Shown here: piece by piece, positions 1-4,307 of the stretch
Position numbering within the stretch: the stretch's first letter is position 1
Layout of the letters: each line of letters opens with the position of its first letter
Assembly (NCBI GenBank): GCA_003456855.1
Contig: DMOO01000022.1
Location: forward strand, 1 to 5,044
Reading direction: 5' to 3'
Source of the DNA: Sphaerochaeta sp.
GTDB lineage: Bacteria > Spirochaetota > Spirochaetia > Sphaerochaetales > Sphaerochaetaceae
DNA length: 5,044 nucleotides
The notes under the pieces: model-generated
The model's database searches: none
Seen by the model: only the letters and a program-made list of their open reading frames with translations
What the model was told of the DNA's origin: nothing
Position numbers and translations under genes: made by a program

Positions 1-55
1 GTGCTAAAGTGAATTCATCTAAAACGCACTTCTGGCAGAGGAAGTCGTCCTCCTT

Positions 56-77
56 GTAAAGTGAATTCATCTAAAAC
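56..77 (+). repeat. CRISPR repeat copy with 14-nt internal deletion
   Basis: This copy keeps the first base of the repeat and then jumps to TAAAGTGAATTCATCTAAAAC. It lacks 14 nt covering repeat positions 2-15 (3-16 is equivalent). The spacers on both sides keep the full 30 nt, so the loss is confined to the repeat. If the array is transcribed on the plus strand, the lost part is the segment that in type II systems pairs with the tracrRNA anti-repeat, and the crRNA of spacer 26-55 should fail to mature. If transcribed on the minus strand, the pairing segment survives. Confidence 0.9.
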
Positions 78-143
78 CGGGAACTGCATCGGCTATTACG
101 TCTGCAAGTTTTAGGACTGTGCTAAAGTGAATTCATCTAAAAC

Positions 144-275
144 ATGTCACTCATTGCTTGCCTCCAGTACAGTGTTTTAGGACTGTGCTAAAGTGAATTC
201 ATCTAAAACATGTCACTCATTGCTTGCCTCCAGTACAGTGTTTTAGGACTGTGCTAAAGTGAATTCATCTAAAAC
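144..275 (+). repeat. Tandem duplication of one spacer-repeat unit (2 x 66 bp)
   Basis: Positions 144-209 and 210-275 are identical: the same 30-nt spacer (starts ATGTCACTCATT, ends CCAGTACAGT) followed by a perfect repeat. An exact spacer copy in neighbouring positions is most simply explained by recombination or slippage between repeats, not by two independent acquisitions. The lack of any difference suggests the event is recent. Confidence 0.95.
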
Positions 276-367
276 AAAAGAAGACCCATACTAACTCCTG
301 CTTTTTATAGCTATTTTCATTGCATTTTCTTTATGAGCTTATGGCCAAATAACAGATGTTTATACGT

Positions 368-847
368 TCAGTCTATTCTTTCAAATACCATTGTTGCTTG
401 GATGCGATCACCACCCATTAGACCCTTGGAGCCTCCGTTGGCAGTTGTAATTGTATGGAGACGATAACCAAGGCTTGCTTGATAATTAATCACATTTTCC
501 AACTCTGTGAGATTTCCTGAGCCTGTCCCCAATAATTTCTCCTTAAGTGTAACTTGAATAACGACATATTTCAAACGTCTTCCAGAGGCAAAATTGTAGA
601 TTGATCCATCACTGAAGTCCGTATCTCCTGAATAATCTGAAGCCTTGAAGGTTGGTTTCCACTCTCCAGAATCAACTTTCTGCTTACATAGTTCTTTCAA
701 TCTGTCTTTCTGTTCCTTCGTCAAGGTCTTCCATTTCTCGAGCGTTATTCCAGTGTCGTAATAGTCATGTTCAGAATCACCTGCGAAGGTGTCGTCAAAT
801 GAATAAACAGATCCGTCATCATATCGATATATAATTCTTTTCTCCAT
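368..847 (-). CDS. Hypothetical protein with DUF4177-like C-terminal domain, 159 aa
   Basis: Function unknown. The start ATG is preceded by AGAGGA with about 6 nt spacing. The protein is soluble, with no signal peptide or membrane segment. Residues 1-90 are acidic and polar and contain a motif twice: DGSVYSF (11-17) and DGSIYNF (80-86). Between them, residues 36-60 look helical and charged (EKWKTLTKEQKDRLKELCKQ). Residues 91-157 run from a beta strand (LKYVVIQVT) through an asparagine- and leucine-rich helix (NLTELENVINYQASLGYRL) to a final strand (QATMVFERI). This strand-helix-GY/GW-strand layout resembles the small DUF4177 domain; that match is by eye. Base composition is more A+T-rich, with more A/T-ending codons, than the genes right of 1607, which suggests acquisition by transfer. 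It lies alone between the CRISPR array and a tRNA gene. No intrinsic terminator is evident between its stop and the array. Confidence 0.8.
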   Translation of the reverse strand: MEKRIIYRYDDGSVYSFDDTFAGDSEHDYYDTGITLEKWKTLTKEQKDRLKELCKQKVDSGEWKPTFKASDYSGDTDFSDGSIYNFASGRRLKYVVIQVTLKEKLLGTGSGNLTELENVINYQASLGYRLHTITTANGGSKGLMGGDRIQATMVFERID

Positions 848-867
848 GTAAGTCCTCTTTTTCTCAG

Positions 868-897
868 AATATCATTTGTTACCAAATTTGTTACCAA
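868..897 (-). promoter_or_regulatory. Probable promoter of the 159-aa gene
   Basis: On the minus strand TTGGTA (892-897) and GATATT (868-873) are separated by 18 nt, each matching the sigma-70-type consensus at 4 of 6 bases. The predicted start would lie a few bases before the AGAGGA ribosome-binding site at 853-858. The -35 element and the spacer fall inside the tandem 12-mer at 875-898. Moderate to weak call. Confidence 0.4.
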
Positions 898-898
898 A
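875..898 (-). repeat. Perfect tandem 12-mer, TTTGTTACCAAA x 2
   Basis: Two directly adjacent identical 12-mers, 875-886 and 887-898. Each is an imperfect palindrome (TTTGgTA/TAcCAAA type), so the pair offers two dyad half-site arrangements spaced about one helical turn apart. It sits 27-50 bp upstream of the start codon of the 159-aa gene and overlaps its probable -35 element, where an operator would be expected. Read on the minus strand it also encodes FGNKFGNK followed by a stop, but that frame is closed only a few codons upstream. Confidence 0.85.
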
Positions 899-960
899 AG
901 TTGTAGTTAATTAGTGCCTATGTAGAGACAAGGAGAGTTACGCTTGCCTATTAATCCTAA

Positions 961-990
961 TTGACCATCAACCCGTTAAAATGCTATAGT
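961..990 (+). promoter_or_regulatory. Promoter of the tRNA-Ala gene
   Basis: TTGACC at 961-966 and TATAGT at 985-990 are separated by 18 nt, and a TG at 982-983 gives an extended -10 (TGCTATAGT). Transcription should begin near 997, leaving a 5' leader of about 65 nt for RNase P to remove. The strength of this match is usual for stable RNA genes. The TATAAA at 1054-1059 is too close to the tRNA 5' end to be the main promoter. Confidence 0.75.
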
Positions 991-1064
991 GATGTCACTT
1001 GAGGACGTTTTAGGGACATCGAGAGACGTGCAAGCCTAAATAATTCCTTTGAGTATAAAGACTT

Positions 1065-1138
1065 GGGGCTGTAGCTCACCTGGCTAGAGCGACTGAATGG
1101 CATTCAGTAGGTAGTCGGTTCGATCCCGATCAGCTCCA
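1065..1138 (+). tRNA. tRNA-Ala, anticodon GGC
   Basis: A full cloverleaf folds by hand. The acceptor stem GGGGCTG (1065-1071) pairs with CAGCTCC (1131-1137) and includes the G3-U70 wobble that is the identity element of alanine tRNAs. The D stem is GCTC/GAGC (1074-1077, 1087-1090). The anticodon stem ACTGA/TCAGT (1092-1096, 1104-1108) encloses the loop ATGGCAT with anticodon GGC at 1099-1101, reading GCC and GCU codons. The variable loop is 5 nt. The T stem GTCGG/CCGAT (1114-1118, 1126-1130) encloses TTCGATC. The discriminator base is A at 1138. CCA is not encoded and must be added by tRNA nucleotidyltransferase. The gene stands alone with its own promoter and terminator. Confidence 0.97.
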
Positions 1139-1143
1139 AAATG

Positions 1144-1179
1144 GAAACCGGTCATGAAAATGGCCGGTTTCTTATTTTT
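1144..1179 (+). terminator. Intrinsic terminator of the tRNA-Ala gene
   Basis: GAAACCGGTCA (1144-1154) pairs with TGGCCGGTTTC (1161-1171), an 11-bp stem with one T-G wobble around a 6-nt loop, followed directly by TTATTTTT. It begins 5 nt after the tRNA 3' end, which makes this a monocistronic tRNA unit. Confidence 0.92.
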
Positions 1180-1217
1180 GTGGTTCAAGTGGGAATCGAA
1201 GCCATGCGGTAGATGCA

Positions 1218-1240
1218 GGGCGATTCCGATCGGCTCAAAA
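1218..1240 (+). repeat. Degenerate copy of the tRNA-Ala 3' end
   Basis: CGATTCCGATCGGCTCAAAA matches the tRNA 3' segment CGATCCCGATCAGCTCCAAAA (1121-1141) except for two substitutions and one deleted C. The spacing is about 100 bp and the tRNA terminator lies between the copies. No D arm or anticodon arm precedes it, so it is not a second functional tRNA. It could be a decayed tRNA or the trace of an integration event at the tRNA 3' end. A 7-bp inverted repeat GGAATCG/CGATTCC (1192-1198, 1221-1227) overlaps it. Confidence 0.55.
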
Positions 1241-1606
1241 GACTCGATGCATCCAGAATGAAATCTTAATAATTCTTAAGAATTCCAACACCTCTTTTTT
1301 AAGACATCCCTCTGTAAGATTGGGGCAACTGAAGCCCCTGTACGGCTTTCTGTTTGCCTTTTATTGGCAAGATCATATTTGACTGGCATGCTGTTGTATC
1401 TGGAGATGCCTGGTTGATCTGTTCTGTAGTGTGGAAATGGATTCCGTTGAATTCAAACAATTTGGCCTCCCGGTTCTCAGGAGGCCTTCTTGTTGTATTA
1501 GAGAAAAGTTTTTGTTGGAGAAAGTTGATTTGTTCTTATCAACAACTGCAATCTAACGTCGAGTTGTTTGATTATTGTTCTGCAGTTGTTAAGGTTCTGT
1601 TATTTC
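1241..1606. other. Gene-free stretch with several inverted repeats
   Basis: No credible coding region is seen on either strand: the open frames here lack ribosome-binding sites and their translations look random. The stretch holds a perfect 14-bp palindrome AATTCTTAAGAATT at 1271-1284; a hairpin GGGGC/GCCCC at 1322-1338; TTGCC/GGCAA at 1354-1370; GGCAT/ATGCC at 1385-1410; a 10-bp palindrome TTGAATTCAA at 1447-1456; and the two larger elements listed separately at 1464 and 1520. No convincing promoter pair was found for a plus-strand RNA; TAAGAT at 1315-1320 is a lone -10-like site without a -35. Confidence 0.6.
1464..1496 (+). terminator. Terminator-like hairpin
   Basis: GGCCTCC (1464-1470) pairs perfectly with GGAGGCC (1480-1486) around a 9-nt loop, and TTCTTGTTGT follows on the plus strand. 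On the minus strand the hairpin is followed only by AAATTGTTTG. No plus-strand gene upstream needs it except readthrough from the tRNA unit or an unrecognised RNA, so it may instead be a 3' structure for the peptidase transcript coming the other way. Confidence 0.5.
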
Positions 1607-1615
1607 TCAACTTTC
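1520..1615. repeat. Two-tier inverted repeat over the peptidase stop codon
   Basis: Outer arms are GAAAGTTGA (1520-1528) and TCAACTTTC (1607-1615), a perfect 9-bp match. Inner arms are AACAACTGCA (1541-1550) and TGCAGTTGTT (1581-1590), a perfect 10-bp match. Asymmetric internal loops of 12 and 16 nt separate the tiers, and a 30-nt apical loop remains. The right outer arm contains the TGA stop of the minus-strand peptidase (1607-1609). No T-run follows on the minus strand; on the plus strand a T-rich tract (CTTTCTTTTTCT) does. It may protect or end the peptidase mRNA, or end a plus-strand transcript. Confidence 0.7.
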
Positions 1616-2851
1616 CTTTCTTTTTCTGCACATGTAGACGTCAAGCTCCTTCTTAACCGACTCAGGGATGTCACGTTTTACCGGACAGACCACAGAGTCT
1701 GCCATGAAGGCGGTGAAGGCCGTAAGATACTCGATGTCCTTGAGGATCTGCTTCTCCGAGATCAGCTCCTTCCTGTCGTAGCGGCTGTGGATGGTGGCCT
1801 GGCTGGAAGGTGCTAGGCGTGCAAAGGACAGGGCAGGGACGCCCTTGTCTGCAAACGGGCTGGAGTCGCTTGAATAGACTCCCATTCTTGTTTCTATTCC
1901 CCATCCACGCTGGGCACTGAAGTACTCGATGAAGGCCTTCAGGCGCTCCTCTGCGCTGATGCAGGCTATGAACCTGCCCATGACGGTTCCTATCATATCC
2001 AGGTTTATATCCAGAACGATGTCCTTGAGCTCCTCTTCATGGGCTGAAACGTAGGCCTTTGAGCCCAAAAGGCCTCTCTCCTCGCTTCCACAGAAGATGA
2101 AGCGGAGGTTGTGGTTGCAGGGGTTCTTCGCAAAGCTCTCAAGGATTCCGAGAAGCCCTATGCAGCCTGTCATATTGTCGTAGGCTCCTACCGAGAGCGG
2201 GGTGGTGTCGTAGTGGGCGGAGAGAACAACCCATTTGCCGGGCTGTGAGGCATCGCCTTTGGCGGGGATCTCCGCGATGACGTTGTGGGACTTGGCATCG
2301 AACTCCGTCTGATCGACTGCGATCGTGAGCTGCTGAGGCTGGGCCTTCACGAGGTTGAAAGCATCCTTCGCGTTGACGTTCACCGCAAGGATCTTCTTGG
2401 CATCGGCCTGCACGTAGGGTCGGAGCTCCTTGCGGTCGATGTCGTTGTCTGAGAAGAGCACGTTTCCGCTGTATGTGATGATTCCCACGGCGCCGGCCTC
2501 GACCAGGTCCTGATAGAGAAAATGCGTCACCCCAGTGTCCAGAATGGCGATTTTGCCTTTCACGCCCACAAGGGAGGCGGGGTCTGAGTTGGGCAGGTAG
2601 CAGAGCTGTGCCGTGACGCTTCCGCTGCCGCAGAGCATGAAGGCCTTGCACGGGATGTCCTTGCCGTCTGCTGTGAGCGTTGCGCTGTGGATGTCCGCCA
2701 GCTTTGTGTCGAATTCCTCAAGGTGGGTCTGGGCTCCCATTCCCTTTGCCGCCTGTTCAAGGTACTGGGCGACCTTGAGCTCCTCTGCCGTTGCGCTTGT
2801 GTGCACGAATGCGGTGTCCCGTAGGATCTGTCTAACCTGCTTCTGTGTCAT
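1607..2851 (-). CDS. M28-family zinc aminopeptidase with PA-like insert, 414 aa
   Basis: A probable cytoplasmic di-zinc aminopeptidase that removes N-terminal residues from peptides; the preferred substrate cannot be told. All expected M28 residues are visible: zinc ligands H213 (SAHYDT), D225 (GAYDN), E258 with catalytic base E257 (GSEERG), D285 (INLDMIG) and H355 (TIHSRYD). The typical SSPFADKGVPALSF segment (330-343) precedes the last ligand. Residues of about 80-178 look like a protease-associated (PA) insert (VGVKGKIAILDTG, AGAVGIITYSG), as in larger M28 enzymes. There is no signal peptide. The last 25 residues are basic, ending CRKRKES. The start ATG has AAAGGAG 5 nt upstream. It is divergent from the 47-aa gene and G+C-rich like its right-hand neighbours. 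The family assignment is strong. Its physiological role, such as peptide scavenging, is inference. Confidence 0.95.
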   Translation of the reverse strand: MTQKQVRQILRDTAFVHTSATAEELKVAQYLEQAAKGMGAQTHLEEFDTKLADIHSATLTADGKDIPCKAFMLCGSGSVTAQLCYLPNSDPASLVGVKGKIAILDTGVTHFLYQDLVEAGAVGIITYSGNVLFSDNDIDRKELRPYVQADAKKILAVNVNAKDAFNLVKAQPQQLTIAVDQTEFDAKSHNVIAEIPAKGDASQPGKWVVLSAHYDTTPLSVGAYDNMTGCIGLLGILESFAKNPCNHNLRFIFCGSEERGLLGSKAYVSAHEEELKDIVLDINLDMIGTVMGRFIACISAEERLKAFIEYFSAQRGWGIETRMGVYSSDSSPFADKGVPALSFARLAPSSQATIHSRYDRKELISEKQILKDIEYLTAFTAFMADSVVCPVKRDIPESVKKELDVYMCRKRKES

Positions 2852-2871
2852 GTGAACTCCTTTTAGGGTCC

Positions 2872-2877
2872 ATTATA
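2872..2877 (-). promoter_or_regulatory. -10 element for the peptidase gene
   Basis: On the minus strand this is a perfect TATAAT. It would start transcription near 2865, giving a leader of about 14 nt that carries the AAAGGAG ribosome-binding site. No good -35 hexamer is found 16-18 nt upstream, so an activator or a weak -35 is possible. Confidence 0.6.
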
Positions 2878-2901
2878 ACGCACTTTTCCGGATTCTTTCG
2901 G

Positions 2902-2930
2902 TTGTTGTTGAAAGCATTATTATTTATCAT
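2902..2930 (+). promoter_or_regulatory. Probable promoter of the 47-aa gene and flavoprotein pair
   Basis: TTGTTG (2902-2907) and TATCAT (2925-2930) are separated by 17 nt. The -10 matches at 5 of 6 positions and the -35 at 3 of 6. Transcription would begin near 2937, again only about 14 nt before the start codon. It lies just downstream, on the opposite strand, of the peptidase promoter, so the two units share a 99-bp divergent control region. Confidence 0.45.
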
Positions 2931-2950
2931 GGGATGTAGTGGAGAAAGGT

Positions 2951-3094
2951 ATGTACGACATAACCATTCATGTAGAGGACGAGAAGGATTTATACAACAG
3001 CTTCGATTCGAGCAAGGAGATCCCGGCGATCAGACTCCAAAGCGCCATGATCAAGGTCCTGGAGAACTGCAAAGTAGTCGTCAAGAGCAAATAA
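2951..3094 (+). CDS. Small unrecognised protein, 47 aa
   Basis: A short frame beginning MYDITIHVEDEKDLYNSF and ending CKVVVKSK. Evidence that it is real: a strong ribosome-binding site (GGAG at 2941-2944, 6 nt before ATG), codons ending mostly in C or G like the flavoprotein gene, and a 17-nt gap to that gene, which fits an operon. The predicted shape is an N-terminal beta strand (YDITIHV), an acidic turn, a helix at about 26-40 (AIRLQSAMIKVLENC) and a final strand (KVVVKS). There is one cysteine (C40) and no membrane segment. I do not recognise the family. A GTG at 2939 in the same frame lacks a ribosome-binding site. Co-transcription suggests, but does not show, a link to the flavoprotein. 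Confidence 0.75.
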   Translation: MYDITIHVEDEKDLYNSFDSSKEIPAIRLQSAMIKVLENCKVVVKSK

Positions 3095-3111
3095 AACATA
3101 GGGAGAAGAAT

Positions 3112-3729
3112 ATGAAGGTACTTATCATCAACGGAAGTCCAAGGAAGGACGGCAACACGACAATGGCCATCAAGGAGATGGAGAAGATCTTCGCGGAGAG
3201 CGGAGTTGAGTTCGAGACCATGCAGATCGGCGACCAGGACATCCGTGGATGCAAGGCCTGCGGTGCATGCAAGAAGCTTGGCAGGTGCATCTTCAACGAT
3301 GCTGTCAACGAGGCCGCTCCGAAGTTCAAGGAGGCCGACGGTCTTGTCATCGCTTCACCTGTCTACTATGCATCTGCAAACGGAACCCTTGTGTCCTTCA
3401 TGGACAGACTCTTCCAGAGCGCCCCGGTAGACAAGACGATGAAGGTAGGAGCCAGCATCGCGGTTGCAAGAAGGGGAGGCTGCTCAGCCACCTTCGATGA
3501 GCTCAACAAGTATTTCACGATAGCAGGCATGCCTGTTGCCTCAAGCCAGTACTGGAACAGTGTCCACGGCGGTGCAAAGGGAGAGGCAGAGCAGGACATC
3601 GAGGGTCTTCAGACAATGAGAACCCTTGCAAGGAACATGGTCTTCCTGATGAGAAGCATTGAGCTTGGAAAGGAGAAGTATGGTCTTCCTGAGAAGGAGG
3701 AGCACGCCTGGACGAATATCATCAGGTGA
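3112..3729 (+). CDS. Flavodoxin-fold NAD(P)H-dependent FMN oxidoreductase, iron-sulfur flavoprotein type, 205 aa
   Basis: A soluble flavoprotein of the NADPH-dependent FMN reductase family. GSPRKDGNT (8-16) is the FMN phosphate-binding loop, and ASPVYYASANGTLVSFMDRL (81-100) is the second conserved family segment near the flavin. C47, C50, C53 and C59 form a compact CX2CX2CX5C motif, like that which holds a 4Fe-4S cluster in archaeal iron-sulfur flavoproteins; many bacterial relatives carry it too, and cluster binding here is inference. The expected role is electron transfer or reduction of quinone-like or other small acceptors in an anaerobic setting. The start ATG was chosen because MKVLIINGSPR is the family N-terminus and GGGAG lies 6 nt upstream; the open frame continues further upstream, but that part overlaps the 47-aa gene and looks non-coding. 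Second gene of a probable two-gene operon. Confidence 0.94.
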   Translation: MKVLIINGSPRKDGNTTMAIKEMEKIFAESGVEFETMQIGDQDIRGCKACGACKKLGRCIFNDAVNEAAPKFKEADGLVIASPVYYASANGTLVSFMDRLFQSAPVDKTMKVGASIAVARRGGCSATFDELNKYFTIAGMPVASSQYWNSVHGGAKGEAEQDIEGLQTMRTLARNMVFLMRSIELGKEKYGLPEKEEHAWTNIIR

Positions 3730-3835
3730 TCAGATAGACATCCCTGTTTTTCTTTCCCAGTCTCTCAAGTTCCATCTCTCGTTATTCCAATGGTTTGGTA
3801 AGGGGCTAGATTTAGATATTTCTCAAGATTGTCTT
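3730..3835. other. Convergent intergenic region without a clear terminator
   Basis: It lies between the 3' ends of the flavoprotein and cyclic-nucleotide-binding genes. A weak stem (TATC..TCA/TGA..GATA with a 2-nt bulge, 3717-3736) is followed about 10 nt later by TTTTTCTTTC, which is too far and too weak for a confident intrinsic terminator. Confidence 0.4.
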
Positions 3836-4297
3836 TCAACCTCTTTTCCGCACGACTGCGGAGAAACGCTTCAGACGTGCCATCAGTGATGGGCTCTTGG
3901 GGAGTTTGGACTCCTCGCACTTGCGGTACTCGTCAATGGTCTTGCAGGCGTCAAGGAAGTAGTTGTCCAGACGGCGCATTCTGGCTCCGATCTGCTGGAT
4001 TATCACTATCACCTTGGCAGGGTTCTCACGCATGTAGGCGTTGAAATCCTCGATTGTGAGCTTCTTGGCAGTTGTCTCTGGGGTTATGGCAACGGCCGAG
4101 GCGATTCTTGTGGAGGAGTCTATCAGCTCGATCTCTCCGACGAAGTCGCCTTCGCCCAGAATTCCGAGCTCCTTCTGGGACTCCTCTCCGTAGTCCATGT
4201 AGATGCCGACCTGGCCTGTCACTATCTCGTACATGTTGGTGGCTATCTCGCCCTGGCGGAAGAGCGCCTCGTTTTTCCTAAAGTTCACAATCTCCAT
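3836..4297 (-). CDS. Single-domain cyclic-nucleotide-binding protein (CRP-like sensor without HTH), 153 aa
   Basis: Residues 1-105 form a cNMP-binding beta-barrel of the CRP/PKA regulatory type: an N-terminal FRKNEALFRQGE strand, YEIVTGQVGIY (23-33), LGILGEGDFVGEIELID (44-60) and STRIASAVA (62-70). The binding cassette keeps G54 and E55, which in the family bind the ribose, and R64, which binds the phosphate, so nucleotide binding is plausible. Residues 106-153 are a helix and a basic tail (PSLMARLKRFSAVVRKRG) with no helix-turn-helix, so it is not a DNA-binding CRP. It may act through protein contacts; the output is unknown. The start ATG has AAGGA 7-8 nt upstream. It follows the glycerophosphodiesterase gene by 10 nt, and that gene's stop codon overlaps this ribosome-binding site, which suggests translational coupling. 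Confidence 0.92.
   Translation of the reverse strand: MEIVNFRKNEALFRQGEIATNMYEIVTGQVGIYMDYGEESQKELGILGEGDFVGEIELIDSSTRIASAVAITPETTAKKLTIEDFNAYMRENPAKVIVIIQQIGARMRRLDNYFLDACKTIDEYRKCEESKLPKSPSLMARLKRFSAVVRKRG
3847..3862 (-). other. Hairpin at the 3' end of the cyclic-nucleotide-binding gene
   Basis: TCCGCA and TGCGGA pair perfectly around a 4-nt loop, within the last nine codons of the gene. No T-run follows on the minus strand, so it is not a standard terminator; it may shield the mRNA 3' end or be chance within an arginine-rich tail. Confidence 0.4.
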
Positions 4298-4307
4298 AGA
4301 AAAGTCC

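Larger units (their letters stand above)
1..275 (+). CRISPR. CRISPR array, type II-like 36-nt repeats, partial at left edge
   Basis: The repeat is 36 nt, beginning GTTTTAGGACTGTGCT and ending GAATTCATCTAAAAC. Copies lie at 1-25 (only repeat positions 12-36 are inside the window), 56-77 (14 nt deleted), 108-143, 174-209 and 240-275; the last three are identical. Spacers are all 30 nt: 26-55, 78-107, 144-173 and 210-239, the last two identical. The 36/30 geometry and the GTTTTAG...AAAAC ends are typical of type II systems, whose crRNAs guide Cas9 to cut DNA. Read on the plus strand, the repeat shares the spaced blocks GTTTTAG, CT, TGCT, TGAAT and AAAAC with the Streptococcus pyogenes repeat, which favours plus-strand transcription with the leader outside the window to the left. 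Against this, the copy at 275 is perfect, whereas leader-distal terminal repeats are often degenerate; the repeat ends are also near-palindromic, so orientation is only about 70% sure. No cas1, cas2, cas9 or tracrRNA is seen here. Confidence 0.96.

Noticed and set aside
1006..1022. GTTTTAGGGACATC in the tRNA leader resembling the start of the CRISPR repeat, as a possible tracrRNA anti-repeat on the minus strand.
   Set aside because: Only GTTTTAGG matches without gaps, the rest diverges, and no tracrRNA-like hairpins with a terminator follow on the minus strand. An 8-base match in 5 kb can be chance.
1054..1059. TATAAA as the tRNA promoter -10.
   Set aside because: It is only 5 nt before the tRNA 5' end and has no -35; the pair at 961-990 is far better.
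856..1060. Remnant of an integrase gene ending FGNKFGNK on the minus strand.
   Set aside because: The frame is stopped a few codons upstream and no integrase catalytic motifs were found in any minus frame between 900 and 1060.
1181..1245. A second functional tRNA gene.
   Set aside because: Only a damaged T-arm/acceptor 3' part is present; there is no matching 5' acceptor, D arm or anticodon arm.
1354..1656. Plus-strand open frame of 100 codons starting with TTG.
   Set aside because: No ribosome-binding site, a random-looking cysteine- and phenylalanine-rich translation, and it runs over inverted repeats and the end of the peptidase gene.
2845..3111. Long upstream extension of the flavoprotein frame (89 extra residues).
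   Set aside because: The extension reads like non-coding sequence, overlaps the better-supported 47-aa gene in another frame, and the family N-terminus begins at the ATG at 3112 with its own ribosome-binding site.
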